From Asterella californica (Eukaryota > Streptophyta > Marchantiopsida > Marchantiales > Aytoniaceae): a stretch of DNA of 64,000 nt. Below, piece after piece: positions 41,661-53,713 of this stretch. The stretch is taken from assembly GCA_036924285.1 (NCBI GenBank), contig JAYKYS010000017.1:5747501-5811500 (forward strand). The letters are read 5' to 3'. The notes under the pieces are model-generated. The model made no database searches. It saw nothing but the letters and a program-made list of their open reading frames with translations, and was not told where the DNA came from. The first letter of the stretch is position 1. Every line of letters begins with the position of its first letter. The translations under genes were made by a program, and so were the position numbers.

Positions 41661-42300
41661 GACCATAAGAAATATAGGCATAGGACCTATCGTAAGGGAG
41701 TTTGCTGAGACGTTTGCTGGAAGGACTATTTACTCTCTAGGAGATTTTTACTTTAGATACAATCAGTTTCAACTTGCTGAATAGAGTAGAGATATCACCA
41801 CCATGAGGACATTGTTGGGGTTGCTCAAAATGTGCATGCTACCACTAGAAGCAACAAATTAGCGATGTGCACATGATGAATGGGATGAACAACGTTCTCC
41901 GAGAGTTCATTCTTGAGAAGATCATACCTTTCTTGGATGACATTCCAATTAAGGGATATGTAGAGGAGAATAAAGATGAGATAATGGATCAAAAAGGGTG
42001 TAGAAAATTTGTTGTTAATCACATTTTAGATAGTGATAAGATTTATCACGACTTGAAGATGTGCACTTAACACTATCAAGTGCCAAGTCTTCATTTGGAG
42101 TGAGAGAAGTTATGATTGTAGAACACTTATGTGGGTGGTTTGGACGCAACCCTGATCCTTATAAAGTGGACATCATACAACGGATGAAGGATATTTATAG
42201 CTCAATAATAGAGGTGAGAATATTTCTTGGTGCTTTTGTCTTTTATCATGTGTGGATTCTTTATTTTGCACATGTGGCAGATCCTCTTATGATATGTTGA
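41661..42300 (+). pseudogene. Reverse transcriptase of the 'DHG' Ty3 element
   Basis: Pieces in three frames: VREFAETFAGRTIYSLGDF, SRDITTMRTLLGLLKMCMLP, then NNVLREFILEKIIPFLDDIPIKG with catalytic LDD (instead of YxDD), and TLSSAKSSFGVREVMIVEHLCG. Several frameshifts and stops are present. The start of RT is missing: the join between protease and RT (near 41660-41690) skips about 150 residues that are partly seen at 51700-52100 in another copy. Confidence 0.8.
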
Positions 42301-42409
42301 GAAAGCACAAGAGGTTTGCATGGAAGGAGAGGCATATTGAGACGGTTCAAAGATTGAAGTAGTTGTTATCTTCTCTATATGTATTTCATCGTGTGAGCTA
42401 TGAGGACGA

Positions 42410-42896
42410 AAAAACAATGATGCTTACTATTGACACTAGTCCAATAGTCATTGGATGGACAATAGGATATGATGATGAGGAAGAAAATTGATTTGCAATC
42501 AGGTTCGGAGCAAAGGTGTTGAGTGAGCGACATATGAACTATCCTCAAGTGAAAGGAGAGTTATGGGGAGTAGTTACAACTATGAAAGCTGATAGATTGG
42601 AGCGCCAATAGTAGTAGAAAAAAATTGTTTACCATAGTTATGGATGATACAAATAGTAACACCCCTGATATTGCTATGTTATGATGGATTGCTTACATCA
42701 AGTCCTCAAATCTAGATTCAGACACATAGTGAGCAGGAACAACCTAGTAGCTGATATGTTGTCTCGTGCAAGGTACGAGAATGAGGAGGAGATGATTGAG
42801 GATAGAGAAGACGTTGGTACTACTACTTTCTTTAGAGCTCAAGGAGGTGAGAGTGAGCATTCAAAATCATTCATGGGGGCGTTGTATGAAAGATAA
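42410..42896 (+). pseudogene. RNase H of the 'DHG' Ty3 element
   Basis: MMLTIDTSPIVIGWTIGYDD carries the first catalytic Asp, and SERHMNYPQVKGELWGVV carries the Glu. FRHIVSRNNLVADMLSRARY closes the domain. Stops lie at about 42490 and in the run near 42610-42620. The enzyme would remove RNA from the RNA-DNA hybrid during reverse transcription. Confidence 0.75.
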
Positions 42897-42999
42897 TGAT
42901 TAGACATATGATGCTATCTAAGCTTGTTGACTAGACAGTCAAAATAGAGTGATGCTTAATTTAAACAGATAATAGGAAGGTTTATAAGTACTTGCTACA

Positions 43000-44270
43000 A
43001 GGTGGTTAGTTGTGGAAGCAGGCTAAGCAAGGTGGCAAGATGCCACAAAAGGTTATGTGCAAAGTTGACATGCAAAAATTACTCGTGTAGAAGTTCATGA
43101 GAGCTTGTGGGCAAGACATAGAGATATTTATGCAACTTTACAAAACTCGAGGAGAAGTATTGGTGACGTAACATGTATAGAGATGTTGTGAGATTTGTAT
43201 AATTGTGCCAAACTTGTTAGATGTACTCAGCGGTCAAACACCGAGGCGGTTTGCACCCTATTTATCCACTTGCAATGCATTACAAGTGGGTAGTGGATCT
43301 AGTTACCATGCTAGTTGAGATATGGTAGATACGTTATTTGGTTCTTGCACGTGAAGATCTGTCCAACCAAGTATAAGGGCGAGCTTTTCATTACAAAGTC
43401 TATCGAAGGAGTCTATAGCTTTTTGCTAGAGGAGATAATTTGTAGATATGGTTGTGTGGGGAAGATCACCGTTGATCGAGAGGAGCTGAACACTGATGAA
43501 GCTAAAGAGTTCTTCAAGAGGTGTGGTGTGAAGTTAGCTCTTACCACAGCCTACAATCCAGAAAGACATGCCAACAGTGAATGTGGTCATCCTCCTATTG
43601 TGAAAAGCTATTGTGAAAGCTTGCAAGAGGAGGGCAAGAGAATGACTAAAGGTTATTCTATTTGCATTATGGGCTGATCGTGCAACTCATAGTTCAATCA
43701 CGGGAGTTGATGGTGGAGTATGCAAGGACAGAAACCTATCATGTCCATAGAGGAACACATATCCACTTGAAGCGTTCTATCTTGGGAAGATGGTATGTCT
43801 ACAGAAGATCTTCTTGCTGTCCAAATTCGTCAATTGGAAAGAAGACCTGAAGATGTAGAGATTGCATTGGAGAAGTTGAAAGAGGTCCGTTTGAGGAACA
43901 AGGACATATTTGATAAGCATCATCGGTTAAGACATAAAGAGATTAAAGAAGAGGATTGGGTATTAGTGTACGGTAATAGCTCGGATAATCAACATAGTGC
44001 GCTTAGAAAATTCTCCAAGTGATGATTTGGTCCGTATGTGCTTCTTGTTGCAACATGACAATGCCAGATATATTGCTAAGAGAACTTGATGGGACAAAAC
44101 TTTAAGTTCCTATTGTAGAGAAGTGCGTGAAACTCTTCAAGAAGCGAGATGCAAAGATAAGCCTAGAGGAAGTCGGAGCGGAGTTTGATCTCTTGGATGA
44201 TAACGGAGAAGATTCAAGTGTTGAAGATATTGTTAATGTCGACATTAGTCAAGAGGACGACGACATTGTG
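43000..44270 (+). pseudogene. Integrase of the 'DHG' Ty3 element
   Basis: After a decayed zinc domain (43000-43260), the core reads in frame 43315-43677: KGELFITKSIEGVYSFLLEE, KITVDREELNTDEAKEFF (second Asp) and NPERHANSECGHPPIV (catalytic Glu). At 43795-44022 a C-terminal part follows (IRQLERRPEDVEIALEKLKE, HHRLRHKEIKEEDWVLVY). The frame is shifted at least twice. No chromodomain or PHD finger is visible after it; the last frame ends in an acidic stretch before the purine tract. Confidence 0.8.
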
Positions 44271-44341
44271 TGATGCCAACCACAACTTTGTGAGTGTTTT
44301 GTGGCTCATACCAGAGGATGCGTAGGTTTAGAAGGGGTGGA

Positions 44342-46484
44342 TGTCGTGTTGTGATGCGACTCTTGTGTGAAATTCTCGTAGAACTTATGTTGTATTTTTT
44401 TACGTTTCATGAAATTTATCGCGTAACTTGTCATACGATGTGATGGTGCCACGATTGCAACTATTTGTTTGAGTGATCATAGGATAGTGAAACATGTCAA
44501 ATTAGTATTTTGTATGCGTTCACTTCAGTGGTCCTTGTCGTTGCATCCGAGTATAAGATGGTGGATCGAGGGTTCGTGAGGTATTCTTCCTTCCTTGGTA
44601 TTTCACGAATGTTTCTCAATGTCTTATATGAAGTGTGACGAGCTACAAGTGTTGTACCCATGGACGGAGGATTGATGAGAGATTCAAATCTTCCATTCTA
44701 TATTAACCTTCACTACATCCATCACGATCACTTTCGACAATGGTTCCTTGTCTACTTCGGTGAAGGGTTCATAGGGAGGGTGATGGACTTTCCTACTCCA
44801 ATGATCTTGCTAATCGTCACGTATCAAGAGAATTGAGATCTGACTGTGTAAATTTTACTTTGATGGGTGAATGGACCTGAATTTCCAGCCAACATTCCTT
44901 TCAACATCTGGGTTGATATCCGATGTTATAGCCGGCAGGAGATCAATCATCATGCGTAGATCGTGAGGAACTTTGGTGAGAGTATTGTAATCAAGTGATG
45001 TATTCCTTATTTCTTTTTTGTTGTACATTTCATTGTAGATCAATTCAAAGTCATTATCTTGACTATGTATTGAATCAGTGTATTTTCGTGTCATTGTTAT
45101 TTTTATCACTCGATGAGGATAATTATTATTGATATAGTCCCAAGCTCTAGTAGATCGACGTCTAACATTAGCCAGAGTGGTTAGGGTAGTTACAGTTAGT
45201 TAGAGAGCTAATCCACCATTAGGGTTTCTCTTGTACTCACCTCCACTATATATACATGAAGAGTGTAGGATTTAGGATTTAGGATTATCAATTATCTTGT
45301 GTTAAGTTTGGAGTTTGGAGTATTTTGGTTCAAGCTTTGAAGATGTGGGAGTGTTTTAGAGTTACAACTTGATCTATAATGCCAAGTAGGAGATAAAGTG
45401 ATCTCCAATCTTTTTTCTCATTGGTCTATTTTCTATCAATCAAGTTCATCCAAGTTTCAAGGACGGTTTTGGAGTTTTGGAGGTCTTTCAAGGGGTCATT
45501 TGGAGAGTGTGAGGTCTCGTTGAAAGGCTCTCGAGTTGGGCTACAACTTGGAGGGGAAGATTGATCGATATGGAGTTCTAATTGTGGAGTTTTGATTGTT
45601 CAAAGTCAAGAGGATTGAATCAATACCTCGAGTAACTTTTCTGTGTGTTTCAAGAGTTTGAGAGATGATCATTCAATATTGTCAAAGGGATTGAATAGAT
45701 GACGCCGTACTGGTTGCACTGTTATAAACTAGTCATACGTTTGAATTGGATTTGACCTCGAAATGATAGATTGAAGTTGGCTGTAACAATTGAGAGGCAG
45801 AAATAAAACTATTTTGCTTGAATTCAAAGATTGAGTTGTTTCATGAGCATGGGATCAAATCTCTAAGTGAAAATTTCCAGGATTGGAGTGTGCACTATCA
45901 GCTTACTACTTGTGATATTTCAACTCATTTGGTTTAGAGAAGGTGTTGGGCTCGTGGATTTAGCCACCGGGGTCTTTAAAGCTTATAAGTTAGTACACAC
46001 AAAAGGCTTGGTCTATTTCGAGCAATTATTTCTAGGTCTGAAGCTGAAATTTCAAAGAGTAGTAGTTAGGGGTCATAGGGAATTTCGTGTGAAATTTGAG
46101 CTCAATTGAGAGTTTGAGTTGGGAGCAATAAGTTGCTGAAGTTCAGACTACAACGTGGCAGTTTTGGAGAAGAAGAATGATTTCACCTACATCTCTTGGA
46201 TGATCTTGAACAAACGAATTGGGGTTTGGATGTGGAACTTCTGGAGGTGTTGCAAGTGAGTTAAGGGATCTATGTTGTGAATTTGGCATGGAGATCATAA
46301 TCAGAGAAAGTGTTACACTATGTTGAAGTTGCTGACCAAGAATATCTAACTACAAGGTACTGTTGTCTTTGGCTCCACACTGCAAGCCTAGTTTGAAGCT
46401 TTTTTTATCACTAAAAAGTTAGATTATACATGCAGGTCAGGATGAGGGGTTGAGACATTTTGGGTTATAAGTGTTAGAAATGAT
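44342..46484 (+). repeat. Probable 3' LTR (start) of the 'DHG' element, rest unassigned
   Basis: A purine run AGAAGGGGTGGA (44330-44341) precedes TGTCGTGTTGTG. The related element at 53713 has GAGGGGTGGA followed by TGTCGTGTCGTG, so both mark the LTR start. A TATATATAC box near 45250 and AGGATTTAGGATTTAGG repeats follow. No gene was recognised; the 80-codon frame at 45867 has no domain. The far end of the LTR could not be located. Confidence 0.5.
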
Positions 46485-49400
46485 CAATTCGATGTGGTAG
46501 GAGTTGTTCACGCACCTACTGCCTTGTTGCGCCAGCGGAAGCTCTTGCTCAGTAGGTCACGAAATTCACACCGCTAACCTGCAAACCACAATCACAACTT
46601 AGCGTCTATGCAGCACTTATCTTAACTCTGTTTGGTCCGGATCGGAGCCGGACCGTCTCCTTACTCATCAAGCTCAGCAATCCCTAAGTCGCGACCTAGA
46701 TCCGCTGTCGCGACCCTAAGTCTCAAGGTCGGGCGCAGACGCGAACAACAAAACCTTAGTGGACTTGAGCTAGGTTGTGAACACTGCAAGTAGGACTTAA
46801 CGGCTTGACCGGGAAGTTCGGATAAGATGAACTCTAAGTGGTTCTCTGAATCAAGGTTGGAACATTGGGTTAGGACATAAGGGCCTACCCCAAGACGAAC
46901 GCTGATCTAAAGAGGCAAGTCTAGAAACGGACTGAAACATAAGTCTAAGACATAAGTCTGAGACGCGGGACCGAGACGTGGATCTGAGACGCACATGGAC
47001 CGTGGTTCGGATGCTCGTACGAACCACAGGGTTCGAGTCTGGGTCTGGACTAAGGTTCTCAAAAAACGGCTAAGTGTTGGAGGTCCAACGACGTTTTAGG
47101 TCATGGACGGACCTCCACATAAGATCTCGAGGCGAGTAAGGTATCATTGGAAAGGCCTCAGCGAGGGCTTTTCAGTGTTATGTAGAACTCCTCGAACTGA
47201 TATCTGAGCTGAGAATTATGACTGATCCCGTGATCGGATTGTGATACTATTTCAAGGACCAAAGAGGAGGACGGGGTCGCGGATCCCCATAAGTATATAT
47301 GAGCGATGCCTGGGTGGGCCAGGACGAGTCATCCGACCCTAGGGTTCGGCGAACGGACTCTAGAGGCATGAGGTGATGGCTGGGCCGGTTCTAAGACACA
47401 TTTCGGTCCAGACTTGGACGTCTGGACTTAGGGACGATGTAAGGGCTGGAGCAAGACTAAGGAACGAGTCGACGGGTTAGACCATCGTTCGGGAACCTAG
47501 ACCCAGACGGACATCACGGACGGTTGGACCACTAGGTGTGTTGGAGGTATCGTTTAGGACCCTGGATTTTGTGGAAAGTCCGCCCCAAGTCATCTTGTGA
47601 CTTGCTCATGTTTTGAGATCGACCTAAGCGGATCTAGGTCGAGACTTTGTGATTGCTGAGCTTGATGAGTAGGGAGACGGTCCGGCTCCGATCCAGACCA
47701 AACAGAATTAAGATAATGGTGCATGGACGTTAAGTTGTGATTGTGGTTTGCAAGTTAGCGGTGTGAATTTCTCGACCTACTGAGTAAGAGCTTCCGCATG
47801 CGCAACAAGACGGTAGGTGCGCGAAACCCGCCTAGTTCGATACCAAAACATGAGCAAGTCACAAGATGACTTGGGGCGGACTTCTCATAAAGTCTAGGGT
47901 CCTAAACAGTGCTTCCAACATACCTAGCGGTCCAACTGTTCGAGATATCCGTCTAGGTCTAGGCTCCCGAACGGTGGTCTAACCCGCCGTCTCGTTCCCT
48001 AGTCTTGCTCCAGCCCTTACATCATTCTTAAGTCCAGACGTCCAAGTCTGGATCTGAACGTGTCTTGGAATCGACCCAATCATCATCTCATGCCCCCAGG
48101 ATCCGTTTGTCGAACCCTGGGGTCGGGTGACTCATCTTGGCCCACCTAGGCATCGAGTCCCCCTCATATATACTTCTGGGGATCCGCGGCCCCGCCCTCC
48201 TCTTTGGTCCCTGAAAGTTATACCACAACCCGATCACGGGATCGGTCATAATTCTTAGCTCAAAGATCAGTTCGAGGAGTTCTGCATATTACTGGAAAGC
48301 TCTAGCCGATACCTTTCTAATGATATCTTTCTCTCCTCGAGATCTTACGTAGAGCTCCGTCCACGATCTTAAACGTCGCTAGAGCTACAACTTAACCATT
48401 TTTTAGAACCTATGATCTAGATCCAAACTCGAACCCTGTGGTTCGGACCAGCGTCCGAACCACTGTCCATCTGCGTCTCGGACCCACATCTCGGTCTCGC
48501 GTCTTAGACTCACGTCTCATACCTTTGTCTCAAACTTATGTTTCAGTCCGTTTCCAGACTTGCGCCCTTAGGTCAGTCGCCCTTAGGCCCTTCGTCTGAG
48601 GTCGTCTTGGGGTAGGTCCTTATGTCCTACAGGGTTTAAGGTTTTAGAGCAAAGCTGGCGCAACAAGGCAGTAGGTGCATGAAAAACTCCTACCACATCG
48701 AATTGATCATTTCTAACAACCTAGCTCAAGTCCACTAAGGATCTGTTGTTCGCATCTGCGCCCCACTTTGAGACTGAGGGTCGCGACACTCATCCTCACT
48801 TTGGAGGTTGATGCCCTCATCAACAATGATCCTTAGGTTAACACCAAGTTCAAAATGGGTAGCCAACCCCTTGGCGTCAGAATTGCATTCTGGTAGCTAA
48901 CCCGTTTTTCCTTCTTGGCTTGAATCTTAAGTTGTCGCTAGAACACTTAGAAAATTTCAATTAGTCTCGGAGAAAGCCTTATCTTTTTGGCCACCCCTAA
49001 ACAAAACTAGTTGACAATTTCTAAACATTCTACTTAAGACTCTAACTTGCAAACTTATAAGTAATCACATTTCGTGCACCTACCGCCTTGTTGCGTCAGC
49101 GGAAGCTCTTGCTCAATAGGTCATGAAATTTACACCGCTAACCTGTAAACCACAATCACAAGTTAGCATCCATGCACCACTTACCTTAACTTTGTTTGGT
49201 CCGGACCGTCTTCTTAATCATCAAGCTCAGCGTCCCGACCTAGACCCGCCTAGGTTGGTCCCAAACATGAGCAAGTAACAAGATGACTTAGGGCGGACTT
49301 CCCATAAAGTCCAGGGTCCTCCAGCATACCTAACGGCCCAACCGCCCGTGATGTCCGTCTGGGTCTAGGCTCGCGAACAGTGGTCTAACCAGCCGACTCG

Positions 49401-50535
49401 TTCCCTAGTCTTGCTCCAGCCCTTACATCGTTCTCAAGTCCAGACGTCCAAGTCTAGACCGGAACGTGCCTTTGAACCGGTCCAGCCATCATCTTATGCC
49501 TCCAGAGTCGCCCGTCGAACACTGAGATCGGGTGACTCGTCCAGGCCCACCCAGACATCGAGCCCCCTCATATATACTTTTGATCGGAGATCGGCGGCCC
49601 CGCCCTCCTCTTTGGTCCTTGAAAATTATACCTCAATCCGATCCTGATTCGGTCATAACTCTCAGCTCGAAGGTCAATTCGAGGAGTTCTACATATCACT
49701 GGAAAGCGCTCGTCAAGACCTTTCCAATGATACCTCACTCGCCTCGAGATCTTATGTGGAGCTCCGTCCACGACCTAAAATGTCATTGGAGCTCCAACAT
49801 TTAGCTATTTTTTGAGAACTTGTGGTCCAGACCCAGACTCGAATCCTGTGGTTTGGACCAGCGTCCAAACCACGGTCTGTCTACGTCTCGGACCCACATC
49901 TCGGTCTCACGTCTCGGACCTATGTTTTGGTCCGTTCCCAGACTCGCCCCCTTAGGTCGGCGTTCGTCTGGGGTCATCTTGGGATGGACCCTTAGGTCCT
50001 TATCCAATGTTCCAACCTTGGTTCAGAGAACCACTTAAGGTTCATCTGATCCCAACTTCACGGCCAAGCCGTTCAGTCTTACTCGCAGCGTTCACAACCT
50101 AGCGCAAGTCCACTAGGGTTCGATTGTTCGCGTCTGTGCTCGACTTTTGAGACTGAGGGTCGCGATACTCACCCCCCTTTGGAGGTTGATGCCCTCATCA
50201 ACAATGATCCTTAAGTTAACGCCAAGTTCAAAATGGGTAGCCAATCCCTTGGCGCCAGAATTGCATGGTAGCTAACCCGCAATTCTCTTCTTGGCTTGAG
50301 TCTTAAGTTGTCGCTAGAACACTTAGAAAATTCCAACTAGTCTCGGAAAAAGTCTTATTTTTTTGGCCCACCCTAAACAAAACTAGTTGACAATTTCTAA
50401 ACATTCTACTTAAGACTCTAACTTGCTAACTATAAGTATTCACACCTACTTACGAGGTCCCACGAAACTCACTTTCTGGTCGCAACTTGATTTGACTTAG
50501 ACGCGCGACTAAGTTTACTTTGCAGTTAGATGACT
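46485..50535. repeat. Cluster of LTR-B copies in both orientations
   Basis: Minus-oriented LTR end 46515-46705; plus-oriented LTR 46706-47830 with a TATATATGAG box near 47297; minus-oriented LTR 48788-47831; tail of an internal region 48790-49075 (minus); minus-oriented LTR 50167-~49075 with its own purine tract (AAAGGGGGGTGAG on the minus strand, ~50168-50180) and internal tail to 50535. The sequence around 46485-46535 returns inverted at 48655-48712. No coding sequence of the family is present, so these are LTRs and non-coding tails only. Confidence 0.75.
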
Positions 50536-51655
50536 GCAATGCAAGCATCCCTAGAAGACACCAAGAGCTATTGGTCTAGTGGTAAAGCCAAAGCTAAGAG
50601 CTAAATAGTTAAGCACCTCCTTCAAGAATAGTGTTGGGATGATTGACCTGATTCTACTCACTCCCACACCACTCAAATTGGGCTTAGCTTATGCACGCCA
50701 GCAAGATGACTTGCTGACTCCGCTCGGCACTCTCGCACTCCGCTCTCACACCTCTGCACTCACGCACCTCTGCTCTTCGAAGTCTCTAAATGTCTCTTAA
50801 AACGCGCTGCGCTGCGCTTAGAGTAGGATAGCAACTCGAGACCAAACACGCACATGCAAGAACACACCTCAAAAATAGCAACTTCGAACAACCCAACAAG
50901 GCAGAAATCTGCCAAAATACACATGTAGACGGATTTATGTCAGATTTTTAACAATCCATAACCTTCTTCCTCTATAACTCACTCGATCTTTCACCAAATT
51001 GAATGATCTTTTGAGCATTAGAATCGTCTTTCACTACACACCTACTACACTCATCTCCACCAGCAATTGCCGATCAATGCCTACGTAACATCAATCGACG
51101 TGTATTTATCGACTTCCAAATTAATCCAAAAATTTGTCATGAATTTTTGACAATGCTTCTGCTCTACCCCACCATCAATCCGATCAAGAATAAGTCCACA
51201 CACTACTAATCCAAATAGTGATCAAGCACACGATAAAAAAGATCACTCCGCATATGCGCACACCTGCAAATCGAATGTATCAACGATCTGCACACTCTAG
51301 AGATACTAACTGCAGAAATCAATGACCTGAGAGTACTCAATTAGACCTCGTGATATAATAAGGATAATAAGGATTGCTACTCACTCCATCATGCCCACCG
51401 ACAATACACAAATACTAAAATAGAGCCACACCCACTCTATGCACTAGAGAATCTAAGCTGCGGTCACCAAGACTATCTACCATAGATAAGAGCTTGAAGG
51501 CTCAGCTCGAAGAACTGAAGTATACAAGCCTTACCTTCGAAGTATGTCCCTAGTGGGGTTAGTCCAAGAACCCGCCCTAACGGCACTAATGGTCCTACCG
51601 GGACTAGCCACTACGCACTCGGTCAATCTAGCCGAGGTGCTAAATTGACGTGACA
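50536..51655 (-). mobile_element. Inverted 5' LTR and leader of a methyltransferase-type Ty3 copy
   Basis: The minus strand starts TGTCACGTCAATTTAGCACC at 51655 and matches the 5' LTR at 3215-3470 (CCTCGGCTAG, TAGTGCCGTTAGG). 51400-50690 corresponds to the leader, with GCG-rich repeats near 50700-50820. The element stops at 50536 against LTR-B. No gag follows. Confidence 0.75.
50553..50660 (+). other. tRNA/5S rRNA-like block, third copy
   Basis: GGTCTAGTGGTAAAGCC (50573-50589) resembles a tRNA A box. GTTAAGCACC...AATAGTGTTGGGATG (50618-50641) resembles the 5S rRNA stretch from GTTAAGCG to GGATGGGTGACC. This is the clearest of the three copies for the 5S-like part. Confidence 0.5.
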
Positions 51656-51689
51656 AATGATTGGACATAAGTTCACAGACGAGACTCTG

Positions 51690-53713
51690 AAGAACTGAAG
51701 ATTGGATCTGATGGGTCTCTTCTGCCAGAAGAGAGGAAGCGCTTCAAGGAGATGCTATCACGACATGAGAAAGCATTTCCTTTTCAACCACATGAGATTT
51801 GATATGTAGACTCATACGTTATTACCTCGATGATTATCTTCACAGTACCGCATGTGTAATGAAACCTTAGACCAATTCTAATACTGCGGGCTCACTTATC
51901 TAAACAGGTGGAGTCGCTGAAGGAGAAGATGCGGATGAAGATCTTGGAGTCGTCATTTGCACCGTATTCAAGCAGATGATTTATGATGTCAAAGAAGAAT
52001 GGGTTGCTGTCATTCATCCAAGACATGCAACTGATGAACGTAGTACTTAATAATCTGAAATATTGAGGTGAGACCGATTGTGGATGAGTTTGTTGAGGCA
52101 TTTGCAGGAAGAGCAATTTACTCAATGGGAGATCTTTACTCAAGATATGATCAGCTTCAACTAGCATAGAAGAGCAACAACTTCACAACAATGAGGACAT
52201 TTTTGGGGTTGGTTAGGATGTGTATCTTACCACAAGAAGATACTTTAGTACGTTGATCAAGCAATCAAGTTGGACAGATGCGAGATTTTGGAGAGTTAGA
52301 AAGAAGATCTACAACTTCATGTTGCAGAATGGATTTCTTTGGAAGCGGTCAAAGCAGAAAGGTGAGATACCACTACGAGTGATTTGCGACAAAGAATATC
52401 AACAAAAGTTGCTTAGAGCATTTTATAAGAGTCTTTGGGTTGGACATCGAGGGATTTGAATCATTTTTACGAAGTTGAAAGAGAAGTATATTGGTGGAAG
52501 AACATGTACAATGATGTCGTATCTTTTGTGGTGTCTTGTTTGACATGTCAGATGAATTCAAACATCCGGCATCGAGACGGATTACACCCAACTTACCCCT
52601 TGGCAATCCACTTCAAGTGGATCATAGACTTGGTGACTATGTCGGTTGGGTTGGGCAGATAAGGTACTTGGTACTTGCTCGAGAAGATATTTCAAATCAG
52701 GTTGTGGGTAGAGCGCTTCGGACAAAGATAACTAAAGGGGTATGTAAATTTCTCTTGGAAGAGGTTGCTTGTCGATATAGATGTATGAGAAAGATCATTA
52801 TAGATCGAGGAGAGCTAGATGCACATGAGGCTCGTGAATTCTTTGCAACATGTGGGGGTGAAGTTGTCACTGACAACTGCTTACAACTCCGAAAGGAATG
52901 CTAAGAGCAAATGCGGTCATTCGTTCATTGTGAAGGTTTTGGTGAAGGTGATCTCGACTCTTATCATTTGTGTTATGAGCAGAGCGAATGATGCATAGCT
53001 CGGTAACGAGTTACGTGCTAGTGGAGCTCATGGCATGTCAGAAACATATCATGTCGACTGAAGAGCACGTTCATAGAATGTGTTACTTTGGGAGGACAAT
53101 CTGACGAAGGAAGAACTTCTTGCTATTCAGATTAGACAATTGGAGAGGAGACTTGATGATATCCATGTTGTTTTGGATAGGCTACGAGAAGCACAGTTGA
53201 AGGACAAAGTCATATTTGATCAGTGACATTGTCTAAGGCTTCAGAAATCAAAAAAGATGATTGGATGTTAGTCTACGACAACAATCTAGACAACAAGCAT
53301 AGTGCACTACGGAAGTTCTCCAAGTGGTGGTTTGGTCCATATGTGAGGAAGAAGGTTCACGACAATGCAACATACATCTTGTAAGAGTTGGACGGAATGA
53401 GCTTGAAGATACTAGTGACAGGTAAACGTGTCAAGATTTTCAAAAAGAGAGATGGGGAAGTAGATCTAGCAATTATCTTGACAGAGTTTCAGTTCGAGGA
53501 TGAGGATTGCAGTAGAGCTTGAAGAAGTTGATGAGCATAGATCTAAGGAAAATCATAGCAGTGTTGCAACTTCAAGATGACGATAAAGTTACAAACTTGA
53601 GGATGAGGTTGACTAAGATGAGAAGTACGATGATAAGACAGTGTGCATGCTGGTCCGCTCCTTGGTTGATATCTTTGGTGCATACCGGAGGATCCACAAG
53701 TTAGAGGGGTGGA
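51690..53713 (+). pseudogene. Second 'DHG' Ty3 copy: RT start and integrase
   Basis: 51700-52200 gives the RT start in broken frames (RHEKAFPFQPHEI, VPHV, FAPYSSR, FIQDMQLMN, GRSLLKI). After a large deletion (LDD core and RNase H missing), 52230-52480 holds the pre-zinc segment, and 52536-52904 the integrase core (VGRALRTKITKGVCKFLLEE, KIIIDRGELDAHEAREFF). The C-terminal part continues to ~53500 with REKDDWMLVY-like remnants. A purine run AGAGGGGTGGA ends at 53713. There are many stops. Confidence 0.8.

Noticed and set aside
45260..45285. Second telomere repeat tract (AGGATTTAGGATTTAGG)
   Set aside because: The unit is GATTTAG, not TTTAGGG, and there are only two to three units; treated as chance.
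49411..50038. Open frames in the LTR-B cluster
   Set aside because: They occur on both strands, differ between LTR copies and match no protein family; the DNA is LTR.
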